A stretch of 64,000 bases of DNA from Cyrtodaria siliqua (taxonomy: Eukaryota > Mollusca > Bivalvia > Adapedonta > Hiatellidae), in contig JAWPHD010004458.1 in NCBI GenBank assembly GCA_037043455.1, positions 62,001-126,000 on the forward strand. Direction: 5' to 3'. Below, piece by piece: positions 54,752-64,000 of this stretch. A model generated the notes under the pieces. The model was not told where the DNA came from and did not search any database. It saw nothing but the letters and a program-made list of their open reading frames with translations. How positions within the stretch are numbered: the first letter of the stretch is position 1; each line of letters starts with the position of its first letter. Position numbers and translations under genes: made by a program.

Positions 54752-56534
54752 TGTCACCTGCATAGCATGGCAGACACTTAGGGATCATGGTGTCCTTCAT
54801 CTGTCGTCGTCCATCACACTTTAACCATGAGAGGACATGCAGAGTGCAGGAACCATAACTTTTATACGTATAAGTTGTGTCTGCTCAATAACTCAAAAAG
54901 TACTAGAGAGACTGCAACGAATGTCACGCAATGATTGAGAGCAATGAGAGAAAGTGCAGAGTGCAAGAACCATAACTCTGTCTTCATTTAAATTATTGCC
55001 CTTCGTAATTTTATACTTATAATTCTTGTCTGGAGCACAACTCAAAAACTACTAGACTGGAATGAAACACCATACAATGATAGGGGGCAAGTAGATGAAG
55101 TGAAGATTGCAACAACCATAACTCGATCTTCATGGACAATAGAGTTATTGGCCTTTGTAATTATATACTTAAAATTCTTGTCCGAAGCATAGCTCTAAAG
55201 CTACCAATGGATCTGCAATGAAACACAATGACAGAGAGCAATAAGAGGATGTGGAGCATGCAAGAACCATATCTATATGTTTATTTAAATAAGAGTTATT
55301 ACCCTTTGTTATTTTATACTTATTATTTTTGTCGGGTGCATAGCTTAAAAACTACTAATGGGACTGGAATGAAACTTCACACAATGATAGAGGGCAATGA
55401 GAGGAAGTGCAGAGTGCGGTAACAATAACTCTATCGATTGAAATTAGAATTACTGCCTTTTTGTGTCGCCTTTTCGAAGAAAAAATTGAAACATAGGGAT
55501 CACTTTGTAGTCCGTCAGTCCGTCACGAAAACTCAACGTTGGCTATAACTTCCTCATTTCTTCATATTTCTTCATCAAACTTTCAATATATACTCACCAT
55601 GACAACATCCATCGACATTACCATACCAAAATATGTAGGTCAAGGTCACACTGAAGGTCATTATATGGGTTAAATTTTTCATACTCTTCTTTTTTTTTCC
55701 ACAAAACTTAACGTTGGCTATAATTTTCTCATTTCGTGATATTTCTTCATCAAACTTTCAATATATACCCATCATGACAACACCGACATGACCATACTAA
55801 AATATAAAGGTCAAGGTCACACTGAAGGTCATTATATTGGTAAAATACACATTTTCTTCACAAAAACTTACCATTGGTTTATACTCTTCTTTTTTTTTCT
55901 TCACGAAAACTTACCGTTGGGTATGACTTTCTCAATTCTTTTTATTCATCAATCGTTCAGTATACACTTATCATGACAACATCAACATGGCCATACTAAA
56001 ATATAAAGGTCAAGGTCACACTGAAGGTCATTATATGGGTAAAATACACATTTTCTTCACAAAAACTTACCATTGGTTAATACTCTTCTTTTTTTTTCTT
56101 CACGAAAACTTACCGTTGGGTATGACTTTCTCAATTCTTTTTATTCATCAATCGTTCAGTATACACTTGTCTTGACAACATCAACATGGCCATACTAAAA
56201 TATAAAGGTCAAGGTCACACTGAAGGTCATTATATGTGGGTTAAATACTCATTTTTTTTCTTCACGAAAACTTTGTCAGGCCAGTTCGTCAAGGTCATTT
56301 ATCTGGGTCCAAAAAACCTTGTTATACTGACAAAGCGCTGACAGGCGACACACGTGTTCCGCGGAACACCCATCTAGTGTAGTGTTATACTTACATTTTT
56401 TTGTTCATTTTACTTTCTGCTTGATGTGCAGTGATAAACCTTCCTTTAAACAAAGCATCCAATCATGGGCTCTGCAGCTACATAGGAAAAAAACACTGCG
56501 GCGGGGGATATGGCTGTCTCTCAGACTGCTTCGT
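54752..56534 (+). mobile_element. Family I 5' fragment joined to family E core, split by family I copy 4
   Basis: TTTGTGTCACCTGCATAGCA at 54755 starts an I-type 5' end, but from about 54834 the core is family E on the plus strand (GCAATGAGAG, GTGCAGAGTG). The E 3' end lies at 56534 (GGGGGATATGGCTGTCTCTC, CTTCGTG). Confidence 0.6.
55461..56377 (+). mobile_element. Rolling-circle-like modular repeat, family I (copy 4), empty site known
   Basis: Starts TTGTGTCGCCTTTTCGAAG, has GTCCGTCAGTCCGTCACG and four core units of about 199 bases with AAAGGTCAAGGTCACACTGA. Ends GGCGACACACGTG, hairpin GTGTTCCGCGGAACAC, CCATCTAG|T. The minus-strand E copy (46362-46385) is uninterrupted here (CTGCCTTTTGTAGTGTTATA), showing insertion between T and T with no duplication. 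Confidence 0.85.
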
Positions 56535-56758
56535 GTTTTGTTTTGAAACACAACCTAAATGTTTAATGCTTTCTTCACAAAATTTGGCACACATGTTCAC
56601 CATAATTAGGAAGTTTGCATTTGGAAAGAGGATTTAACTCTGATAAAATGTGTTAGTTATGACCCGCTGAGGCTTTTTGTATATGGTAAGTGGATTTAAA
56701 TCTTGCTAAAACTGTTAGAGGTAGGGCCCTTTTTATGCCCTTGCCATTTAAAGGTGAA

Positions 56759-57060
56759 TTAAATTGAATTGAATGTTGTTTAACGGCTCATCAACACAGT
56801 ATAGGTTTTTTAGAGCCGCCCCAGAGAGAGGGGAAGGATACATAGGAATCCGGGAACCCTGCCCTACTCTTATTATCGAATAGATTCCTATAGTTCTTTA
56901 ATGTGCTCGGAGGATAGACCGATACACGGGACCGCCCGGTTTACGTCCCCATCCGACAGACGAGGCTAAGGGAAAGTGTCTTGCCCAAGAACACACCGAC
57001 GAAACTCAGTGGCATCACGGGGATTGAACCCGGGGCCTCCGACTGCGCCACGCCAGCCCC
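56759..57060 (-). repeat. tRNA-derived SINE, family S1, 13-bp target duplication
   Basis: Flanked by ATTTAAAGGTGAA (56746-56758) and ATTCAAAGGTGAA (57061-57073), one mismatch. The minus strand starts GGGGCTGGCGTGGCGCAGTC, B-box GGGTTCAATCCCC, ends in ATTCAATTCAATTTAA. A long target duplication supports LINE-mediated retroposition. Confidence 0.85.
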
Positions 57061-57073
57061 ATTCAAAGGTGAA

Positions 57074-57366
57074 AGAGTATAATATAGTGTTACCCCTATT
57101 GGTCCATCTGTGCGTGCGGCTGTCTACATGTTTCATTTGTAAAAACAAAAAATGACTCTTTCTAGCTCCTTGTCTAAAATTGTATGTAAAATATATACAG
57201 TTTAAAACATTCGCTATTACTCTAGACACAACCACGTGTTAGAAGTCATGGTTTGCAAGTGATGATTCCATCCTACAGGACGCATCAACATCGCTTAGTG
57301 AGTTGTAGATGGACATGTCCTGCTGGTTCGGTGGTCTGAACTGGAATGGAATGGATGGTTGAATCA
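57074..57366. other. Intron 5 sequence, no gene
   Basis: Nothing recognised. Confidence 0.3.
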
Positions 57367-57560
57367 TATTTAATACTGATTGCCTAGTAATTCAAGAAGC
57401 ATTTTAATTGGCTGATTAACAAGAAGCATTTTAATTGGCTGATTAACAGGGAGCATTTTGTTTGGCTGATAAACACAAAACATTCTGATTGGCTAATCAA
57501 CAAAAAGTATTCTGATTGGCTGATAAACATGAAGCATTTTTATTGACTGATTATTTGCAG
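57367..57560 (+). repeat. 27-bp tandem repeat ending in the exon 6 acceptor
   Basis: Unit starts at 57394, 57421, 57448, 57475, 57502 and 57529, exact period 27, with a partial unit before. The shared word is AAGCATTTTAATTGGCTGAT then TAAC. The last unit diverges into TTGACTGATTATTTGCAG, the acceptor. Each unit has ATTGGCT (inverse CCAAT) and a branch-point-like CTGATWAAC. Confidence 0.92.
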
Positions 57561-57689
57561 GCACTTTACACTTCTTGTGGTTGACGCCGGAAGACGGCAA
57601 CTTACTGTATGTTTGTGTCGGAGAAAACACCATTCTGAATGTGCTTGTACAGAACACGGAGAAAGATCGACTTACTGTGAGCAGTAAAG
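57561..57689 (+). CDS. Ig adhesion gene, coding exon 6: end of Ig2
   Basis: Encodes residues 195-237 plus one base. GTLHFLWLTPEDGN is followed by LLYVCVGEN, giving the F-strand tyrosine and Cys213 that close the Ig2 disulfide. The last part (EKDRLTVSSK) is the G strand and the linker to Ig3. Acceptor TTATTTGCAG, donor AAAG|GTACTA (a weak donor). Phase 1 in and out. The 170 bases before the acceptor are six and a half copies of a 27-base unit that ends in the acceptor itself. Confidence 0.8.
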
Positions 57690-58666
57690 GTACTATTCAA
57701 TTTTAAATTATAAGTATCATATAATTTTCTATCGCAGGATTAAATTCACATATTCTGTAGTTTATTGGAATATATACTTTTAACAAATTGAATAAATGTG
57801 TGCTTGATTCGACATAGTATACATTCCAGTAAGCTACAGAAAATATGCTTTGTAATTTCATGTTTAAAACTGGACTGATTATTTTCTATATCTACGATGG
57901 ACGCTACCTTGAGCGAAATATTACTGTAAAACCAAATGAAATGAAATATTTCTGATTAGCTTAGGCAGCTTGTTAAGCCCCCAGCATTTACTGCTGCGGT
58001 AGTAAATATTTGTAGGAGGGGCCTATTAAATTACCACTCACACAGCCTGTCTGTCAACTAAAATAGCTGATGTAAAGATTGTTCTATAAACACCTGCTAA
58101 AGCAGCCGGCTCTATATTTGAATTGAATCACAATAATATTTCATATATGAACATTGAAAGTTTTCCTATACAGTTGTAACCACACAAAATCAAGATTTGG
58201 TACCTTTTTGAAGGTCTGTTGACAACCCGCTTTAAATTGTGATGCTTTACATTGTCTGGTTTTGATGTTAATACAAAGTAGAAGCCGTCAGCTGCAGCAC
58301 GCTTGTTGATAAAAACAGCCACCTGGGAAATGTTTACATTCTGTATTAGCAAGGGTCATAACCTCATAGGCTCCTCCCGGCAAATTCAAATTGTTCGATA
58401 TTTGTTAAATTATTTTTTGAAACTATACTTTGCAAATGATTGGTTAAAAAAATAATTATACCAATAATTTATTTTACAGTAGTTTATTAATTTTTTTGAA
58501 AAAGGGACATCTGATGTGAAACATGCATAATTTATATAGAAACCTGCCCCAGCGCCATCTTCTGGCTTTTATATGCCAGTTGGGGCTTTAAGCTTGACAG
58601 TTCGGGTTGTTCAGATATACCCACGGATGTTTACATATCAGGGCAAAGGTTCATTTCATAAAATAG
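57690..58666. other. Intron 6 sequence, no gene
   Basis: AT-rich. CCAGCATTTACTGCTGCGG and nearby words are mildly palindromic; otherwise unremarkable. Confidence 0.35.
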
Positions 58667-59430
58667 CAGAGCTCCAGATAATTTTCAAACGTAAAGCTGA
58701 TTTACCCCTTCAAATTTTTTGTAATGCTGAAAACTGAAATTGCAATGCTTTTTTTCACTCCCACCCCAAACACTTTAAGTAAACTGCTCTTACCTGTACA
58801 TTAGTCTGTCTGTATGAAATAACACCACTCCCTGTTACTTTCCGTCAAACTTAAAACTTAAAACTGTTTATAACTGTGTTTTGGTCAGATACTGAATCAC
58901 CAACGTGTTTCTTCGACGATTTTTCGGCCTTACCAACGTCTTTCTCTGACGATTTTTCCGTCTTATTTACAACGTCTGAAACAATTTCTTCCAAAACCTC
59001 TCGTACGACCGATTCCGTTGTTGATTTTTCCTCAGGCTTGAAGAATTTCAACACGCTGGGATTGTCAGGAACGCTGGATTTCATTTTTATCCTACCGGGT
59101 TTGCACCTGTTCGTCATTAAGACGCAATTCGCGGGATCATAAAACGCTTACAATGCGTCTACGGGATTCCGATGGTTTCTGAACTTTAAGGTCTTTTCCA
59201 GTTAAAGCGGATAGAGAACGGGAACCAGTGCAAAGGGCGTGCTCGATTTGTTTCTGCGACCGCAGCGTGAATGTTGTTCTGAAGTTACAGCCGAGGATAC
59301 GCGCATGTTTGAATCGCAATGCTGATCAGACTTTTTAAATGCGTATTTTTACCCTTTAGTTTTATTTCTATGCGTTTTCAGTTAAATATAATGCTGAAAA
59401 ACGCAAAAACGCATCTTATCTGGAGCTCTG
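58667..59430 (-). mobile_element. 764-bp DNA element, 15-bp perfect TIRs, 6-bp target duplication
   Basis: Ends CAGAGCTCCAGATAA and its exact inverse (59416-59430). AAATAG on both flanks (58661-58666, 59431-59436). It carries a short minus-strand frame near one end (separate entry). Confidence 0.8.
58851..59117 (-). pseudogene. Possible N-terminal remnant of a transposase, minus strand
   Basis: An open frame of 88 codons starts MTNRCKPGRIKMKS and contains NPSVLKFFKPEEKS followed by an acidic, Lys/Ser-rich stretch (VGKAEKSSKKHVGD). Short LxxFF-type starts occur at the N termini of some hAT-derived proteins. It lies wholly within the 764-bp TIR element, so it is best read as what remains of the element's own gene after internal deletion. 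No catalytic or zinc-binding motif is present. Confidence 0.35.
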
Positions 59431-59672
59431 AAATAGTAATGTAAATTGATACTGACAATGGGATCCTTCGGAAGTGACAAACACAAACAATAGGGGAAAG
59501 TAGCAGGCTGTGTTTTTACTTTAAAGTCTCAAGGATTGGGCTTGATGGTCCCAAACTGAACAAGAATGTGGCCCAAATTCCAACCTTGTATAGTATCTTC
59601 CTGAGTATCACTATATTCTAACAGTATGGTCTATGACGGTTTACATGACAGAACTTTCATTTGTTATTACAG

Positions 59673-59778
59673 GTTTGTCAGATAGGGAGCCTGCCCTTGA
59701 GTACCATGAAGACGTGGTAGTCATGGCAGGTCAAACGGCCCAACTTGTATGTATTTTTACATACTTTTCAACCTCAGG
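59673..59778 (+). CDS. Ig adhesion gene, coding exon 7: start of Ig3
   Basis: Encodes residues 238-272 and two bases of codon 273. GLSDREPALEYHEDVVV leads to MAGQTAQLVCIF, where Cys264 is the B-strand cysteine of a third Ig domain. Acceptor TTTGTTATTACAG, donor GG|GTAAGT. It enters in phase 1 and leaves in phase 2, the same phase at which Ig1 is split, which fits an Ig domain encoded by two exons. No continuation exon is visible between 59779 and 64000, so the next exon is expected beyond the window. Confidence 0.8.
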
Positions 59779-60200
59779 GTAAGTGTGTTTTTTATTCAAT
59801 CGGTTTCTCCCTATAATTTGACAAAGCCATGTCATTGCTCCACTTTAATCTTATAAAAGATTCATATAAGTGCTAAGCTCGTTTAATCCTTTATTTTGTA
59901 GGTAAAAAAACGACACTATACTAGCTCCTTTCACCCAGAGATATTTGAAATATCAGATTCATTGCTTGGACCCTGCTTTCAGTTTTGTAGTATCCGGCCA
60001 TCTGTAGTAGACTGTATGCATGATATTTCATCAACTTTTACAGGTCAGGGGCCCGTTTTATTAAACATCGTACCGTAAGATATATTTTGTCGTAAGTTTT
60101 GTATTTACGATGTGATCTACGATTATCGTAGGACTGTATTATGAACATGATCGTAACTAAAAATCTTTGCGTAAGTTTTTTTCGATCGTACGACAGGCGA
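59779..60200. other. Intron 7 start, no gene
   Basis: TCGTAAG/CTTACGA-like words near 60070-60180 form loose inverted repeats. Confidence 0.3.
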
Positions 60201-60209
60201 AGGGGTGTC

Positions 60210-60660
60210 ACGAAATACCCAAATCTACCCAAATCCTTCCCCAAGTCTACCCCCTTACCCAAATCTACCCAAATCCTTGCCCAAATCTACCACTATACAC
60301 ATATAACGTGGCACGAAAGTATATGTGTATAGTGTAACTTCTGAAACAAGAAATATTTACCCAATCTACCCAAATCCTTGCCCAAATCCACCACTATACA
60401 CATATAACGTGGCACGAAAGTATATGTGTATAGTGTAACTTCTGAAACAAGAAATATTTACCCAAATCTACCCAAAACCTTGCCTAAATCCACAACCATA
60501 CACATATAATGTGGCACGAAAGTATATGTGTACAGTGTAACTTCTGAAACAGGAAATATTTACCCAAATCTACCCAAATCCTTGCCCAAATATACCACTA
60601 TACACATTTAACGTGGCACGAAAGTATATGTGCATGTACAGTGTAACTTCTGAAACAATA
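60210..60660. repeat. 101-102 bp minisatellite with embedded hairpin, about four copies
   Basis: Units start with ACCCAAATCTACCCAAATCC. CTATACAC words lie at 60293, 60394, about 60496 and 60598. Each unit has arms CTATACACATATA and TATATGTGTATAG around ACGTGGCACGAAAG. Arms are perfect in the first two copies and decayed in the last two. Confidence 0.9.
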
Positions 60661-60721
60661 AATATGTTCCCACATTTAACGTGGCACGAAGGATGGGGGC
60701 ATATGCTTTCGTTGCTACATA

Positions 60722-60770
60722 TGCGTGCGTGCTTGCGAGTGTGCGTGTGTGCGTGCGCGTGTACGATGGG
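60722..60770. repeat. GT/GC alternating tract
   Basis: GCGTGCGTGC, GTGTGCGTGTGTGCGTGC and GCGTGTACG: purine-pyrimidine alternation, Z-DNA-prone. Confidence 0.7.
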
Positions 60771-60829
60771 GTAGGTGGGGACGTTGAGTGGATGGTTGGG
60801 GATGTGGGTGTATAACGTCGCTTTGTTCA

Positions 60830-61726
60830 ATCGCTCAGTGATATTACGATGGTAAATCAGCTAAAATAGGGGTACATGTAATATACATGCTATATAGTCT
60901 TAGTAAATATATAAATATGTTCCTAAATATTCGCAGAGTAGAACTATCTCCACGGTCTTAAACTAACAAGTTGAAATAAGTGTGTGTATACATTATCAGT
61001 TAAAAGTTGCATCGTCTCACAAACATATTAAACAAAGTTACATGCATAATACTATTGTATCAATGCAATATGGATACAGACCTATTTTCTTTACGACATA
61101 CCCTTAAATACAGCCAAATATAAATGTGTTCTATATGAAATGTAATACGCTTCTTATACATACAACCACAAAATCGAATAGGAATAGACAGTTTTCCCCT
61201 ACGTATAATGCCCGTTTCATCAAAAAAGGAGGGATTACTTTTTATTATAGGAACTACATTCGACTACACCTCGGAGCTACACCTCGGAGGCTTACATGTA
61301 ATTAGTGGTGGTAAACCAACACGCCCCATTGATTGTTGCATTGAGTTGTGTGAATTAAAATTTAAATGCCATGTTGTCATTCATATCTAGACCCCAATTT
61401 AAAAATGAATTACTTACATTCTCATCACAAATGACACATATGCTGCCAAAAAATCCACACAAAAATGGGGGTCATGTATCTTCTAAGAAAGAACTTGTTT
61501 CATGAATGAATGCTCCCTTTAAAAACATAAACACTGAGATGCCATACTATTGTATTCATACACTCATTTCCATATAAGCAAAATAAATTAAAAACTCACA
61601 ATTTTAAAATGACAATGCTTGAAAAATGTAACAAATAGATCAACAATGTGATATAAACCAAAAATAGCACTTTAAATTAGTGAAAATGCTTTTTTTTACA
61701 AAAAGAAATGAGAATTATTTATTGAC
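60830..61726. other. Intron 7 sequence, no gene
   Basis: AT-rich; nothing recognised. Confidence 0.35.
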
Positions 61727-61811
61727 GCCATTATGCGATACCCCAGGCCGACACTTCCTGTGTTGCAATGGGTATGCTACACCTTGTTGGCCTGGGGTAT
61801 CGCATAATGGC
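61727..61811. repeat. Perfect inverted repeat, 23-bp arms
   Basis: 61727-61749 and 61789-61811 are exact reverse complements (key words GCCATTATGCGATA and CCCCAGGCC) with 39 bases between. It abuts the body end of an S1 SINE. Confidence 0.85.
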
Positions 61812-62145
61812 CGCCCAGAGAGAGGGGAAGGATACATAGGAATCCAGGAACCGTGCCCTACCCTTATTATCGAATAGATTCCTATGGTTCTTTAACGTGC
61901 TCGGAGGATAAACCTATACACGGGACCGCCCAGTTTACGTCCCCATTCGACGGACGAGGCTAAGGGAAAGTGTCTTGCCCAAGAACCATCCGACATGGGA
62001 CCACCAGGTTTACGTCCCCATCCGACGGACGAGGCTAAGGGAAAGTGTCTTGCCCAAGAACACTCCGACGAAATTCAGTGGCACCACGGAGGATTGAACC
62101 CGGGGCCTCCGGTTACAAATCCACCGCGCTACCGATCACATACAC
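61796..62145 (-). repeat. tRNA-derived SINE, family S1, with internal duplication
   Basis: Minus-strand S1 with B-box GGGTTCAATCCTCC and a partial A-box region. A segment of about 60 bases (TTTACGTCCCCAT...GTCTTGCCCAAGAAC) is present twice, at about 61934 and 61999. The tail is replaced by the 23-bp inverted repeat. Confidence 0.7.
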
Positions 62146-62410
62146 AATTGTGGGGTTTTGACGAGGTGGTATTATGTAATGCATGTTTTTTTCACATAAA
62201 ACATATGTCTTGATGCTGTTTTACTGGACTGAAAATAAGCCATATATGTATTTTTCTATATAGTTGTTCAGTTGAACTTTCTCGAATATACCAATAGGTA
62301 AATGACCGCTGAAAAACTATAAATGCGCAGAGGACAATCGATTAAACAGGCGCGAAACAGCCCAAGCTGCAAACCACCCCAACATATTTATATTTACTTG
62401 ATACTTCAAC

Positions 62411-62475
62411 GTCTGTGGTGGTGGTGGTAGGGGTGGGGGAGTGGGGGGGGGGGACAGTAGGGCGAGGGGGAATAG
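62411..62475 (+). repeat. (GTG) run and G-rich tract, quadruplex-prone
   Basis: GGTGGTGGTGGTAGGGG then TGGGGGAGTGGGG and a G run. On the sense strand of the intron after exon 7. Confidence 0.8.
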
Positions 62476-62534
62476 TAGGTCGAGGTAACTGTCCAATATT
62501 TAAAATTACACATATAAATATCTTGGGTTTACAG

Positions 62535-62943
62535 TAGTGTTGTTCCGATTAATCGATTTGGTCGATCATCAATCAGTTATGCCTTCGATCTGATTAATCC
62601 ATTACAATTTTTCATGATCGACTTTACTCGGTTGTTGAAAATTATGGCTGATTTCATTCTCTTGTACTAAAATATACAAGAAATAAAATGAGTTGTAATT
62701 TTGCAACAAGTAATCACATGTTTATAGTGTGGGTATCACAACTTATTTTTTAAAATATGTGTTGGTCAGTTTCATTCAGTTCTTTTATTACCAGAACATA
62801 CTTGAAATGTGATTCTTTTCTTCAATATAGTCTGAAAAAGGCTTGTCTTTATAGCAGCCATGTTTAATCGATTAATGATCGATCATCGGTTGGTTAAATA
62901 TTCTGATGATCGATCATGAAATTTCAGCCGATTCCCAACACTA
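62535..62943. mobile_element. 409-bp hAT-type MITE, 8-bp target duplication
   Basis: GTTTACAG flanks both sides exactly (62527-62534, 62944-62951). Ends TAGTGTTGTTCCGATTAATC and inverse of TAGTGTTGGGAATCGG. Subterminal ATCGATTA/GATCGATCAT words resemble those of the complete hAT at 31494. No coding capacity. Confidence 0.88.
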
Positions 62944-62970
62944 GTTTACAGTATAAAAAAAAGAAGTTTA

Positions 62971-63061
62971 TGAGACAGTATATCAACCGTTTAGTGGTCG
63001 CAAATGTTTTTTAATTGTGACTCGATAGTTAAGACAATTAAACGGTCGATATACTGTCTCA
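62971..63061. repeat. Inverted repeat, 23-bp arms, one mismatch
   Basis: TGAGACAGTATATCAACCG at 62971 is matched in reverse at 63039-63061. 45 bases lie between the arms. Confidence 0.8.
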
Positions 63062-64000
63062 AAATTCAAACCTTATTCTAACGTGCTTTAACCAGGGAAT
63101 GCATTTAAACGTCTCACACCACAATTATTTTTCCATAGGGTCCCATTGTAATGTTTTTGTTTGTGGAATAGAGATAAACAAAATTTACAACATGTATGTA
63201 TGCTTAAATTCTTCATTGATTCAATATCTGCAATTTAAAACACAATTAACAAACATTTATTGATTGAACTTCTTTAATTTCATGTTTGCTCACAAATCAA
63301 AATTTAGAAAAAAATACAACGTCGTAGTGATTAGACCCATGATGTGTAAAATGAGGCTGGTAAAGATAAATCAATGTATCCTGTAAAATGTAGAAAAGCG
63401 GACTTGTTTTTTTAAATCTACCTCCTTCATCTGTGGGGCATGAGTATTCAAAGAAAATAATAGTGGCGTGAGTCCTTAAGCTGCTCAAATTGTTCAAATC
63501 GACTACCGAACGTCATTACATGCGTGCCGCCATCATTGATTTATTTGACGTCAGTTTGTTTTCACGTTACTATGATGTCCAATGATACAAACAATATAAT
63601 TACATTATCTGCCAACCTGTGATGTCTTTATTATTAAATACCACAATCTGCAAACTTCATAAGAATTTTGCGAGTGGTGTAAAATCTACCATCATGAAAT
63701 GAAAATATATATGAAAATGACGTTAAACACCAAACAATTCATAGCATTCACACCCATGGTACTTCATAAGTGAATTGCCCTTTTTGAAAAAAAGAACCTT
63801 ATTGTTTTGGTGTCAAAGTCACCAAACACTTTTAAAGCATAACACCAACCAACACGTAACATTTTTTTAATTTTGGTGTAGCTGAAATGTTTCTACATGT
63901 CTATTACTGGTCATTGAGTTGATGATAGAATTTGAAATACAAATACCTTTGAAATACAAATAATTTATGATATCAAAAACTGTGGTATATTATATATTTA
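63062..64000. other. Intron 7 to window end; no exon recognised
   Basis: AT-rich. A tail-like GACGTTAAACACC word at about 63720 may be the end of a decayed SINE. Confidence 0.35.

Larger units (their letters stand above)
12936..59778 (+). other. Host gene locus: L1CAM/neuroglian-like Ig-superfamily adhesion gene, 5' part
   Basis: This entry ties together one probable non-coding exon and seven coding exons that splice in frame. Seen: every coding exon has AG/GT borders, and the exit phases (1, 2, 1, 0, 1, 1, 2) match the entry phase of each following exon. The product so far is 272 residues: signal peptide (1-22), Ig1 (Cys54, Trp66, Cys108), Ig2 (Cys154, Trp168, Cys213) and the B-strand cysteine of Ig3 (Cys264). 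Family knowledge: Ig1 opening with PPRI, the C-x-A-x-G-x-P-x-P turn before the tryptophan, and an Ig2 of the form DPxGxLxF...PED...YxC fit L1CAM, NrCAM and neuroglian, which are neuronal cell-surface adhesion and ankyrin-linked proteins. Inference: the remaining Ig, fibronectin III, transmembrane and cytoplasmic parts lie past base 64000. A contactin or other Ig-cell-adhesion molecule is possible but less likely. Confidence 0.8.

Noticed and set aside
61208..61390. Next Ig3 exon
   Set aside because: No Ig landmarks (Trp or YxC), no suitable splice borders, wrong phase.

Overview
The window looks like nuclear DNA from a mollusc, most likely a bivalve. The genes have introns, the sequence is AT-rich, and it is packed with tRNA-derived SINEs, hAT and piggyBac-type DNA elements, and many modular repeats. 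Those modular repeats carry (GTCC)-type tracts and about 160-200 bp core tandem units, the architecture described for bivalve 'pearl' and DINE/HINE (Helentron-type) elements. No bacterial, organellar or viral gene was recognised. The species is not determinable from what I can see.

One host gene runs left to right over most of the window. It is the 5' part of an immunoglobulin-superfamily adhesion molecule, best matched to the L1CAM/neuroglian family. A probable non-coding 5' exon lies at 12936-12988. Coding exons are at 19652-19733 (start codon 19667, signal peptide), 26905-27025, 36328-36521, 43665-43801, 54582-54645, 57561-57689 and 59673-59778. All phases agree across every junction and give 272 complete residues: signal peptide, Ig1, Ig2 and the start of Ig3. 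The gene continues beyond base 64000. Almost everything else from about 13 kb on is intron.

Region by region: 1-13 kb holds a hAT relic, a 1.16 kb TIR element, SINE and MITE insertions, foldback palindromes and three modular repeat elements. 13-19.6 kb (intron upstream of the start codon) holds MITEs, a 1.7 kb 38-bp minisatellite with higher-order structure, SINEs and a 62-bp tandem repeat. 19.7-36 kb holds a 1 kb TIR element, a cluster of rolling-circle-type repeats, exon 2, more modular repeats, and a 3.5 kb hAT transposon with a broken transposase. 36-44 kb holds exons 3 and 4 among further modular repeats. 44-54 kb holds two TTAA-flanked elements and a three-layer nest (repeat, then LINE, then repeat). 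54-64 kb holds exons 5-7, SINEs, a hairpin minisatellite, foldbacks and a hAT MITE.

The most unusual observations are these. (1) Three of the seven coding exons have a short tandem repeat built over a splice signal: four identical acceptors 23 bp apart at exon 2, about five donor-like copies about 31 bp apart at exon 3, and six and a half 27-bp units running into the exon 6 acceptor. (2) Paralogous empty sites inside the window show that several modular repeats inserted without target duplication and share an end signature (hairpin, then CTAG or CTTG before a T). This ties apparently unrelated families into one rolling-circle-like class. (3) Some of these repeats carry nuclear-receptor-like sites, including a perfect oestrogen-response-element palindrome.
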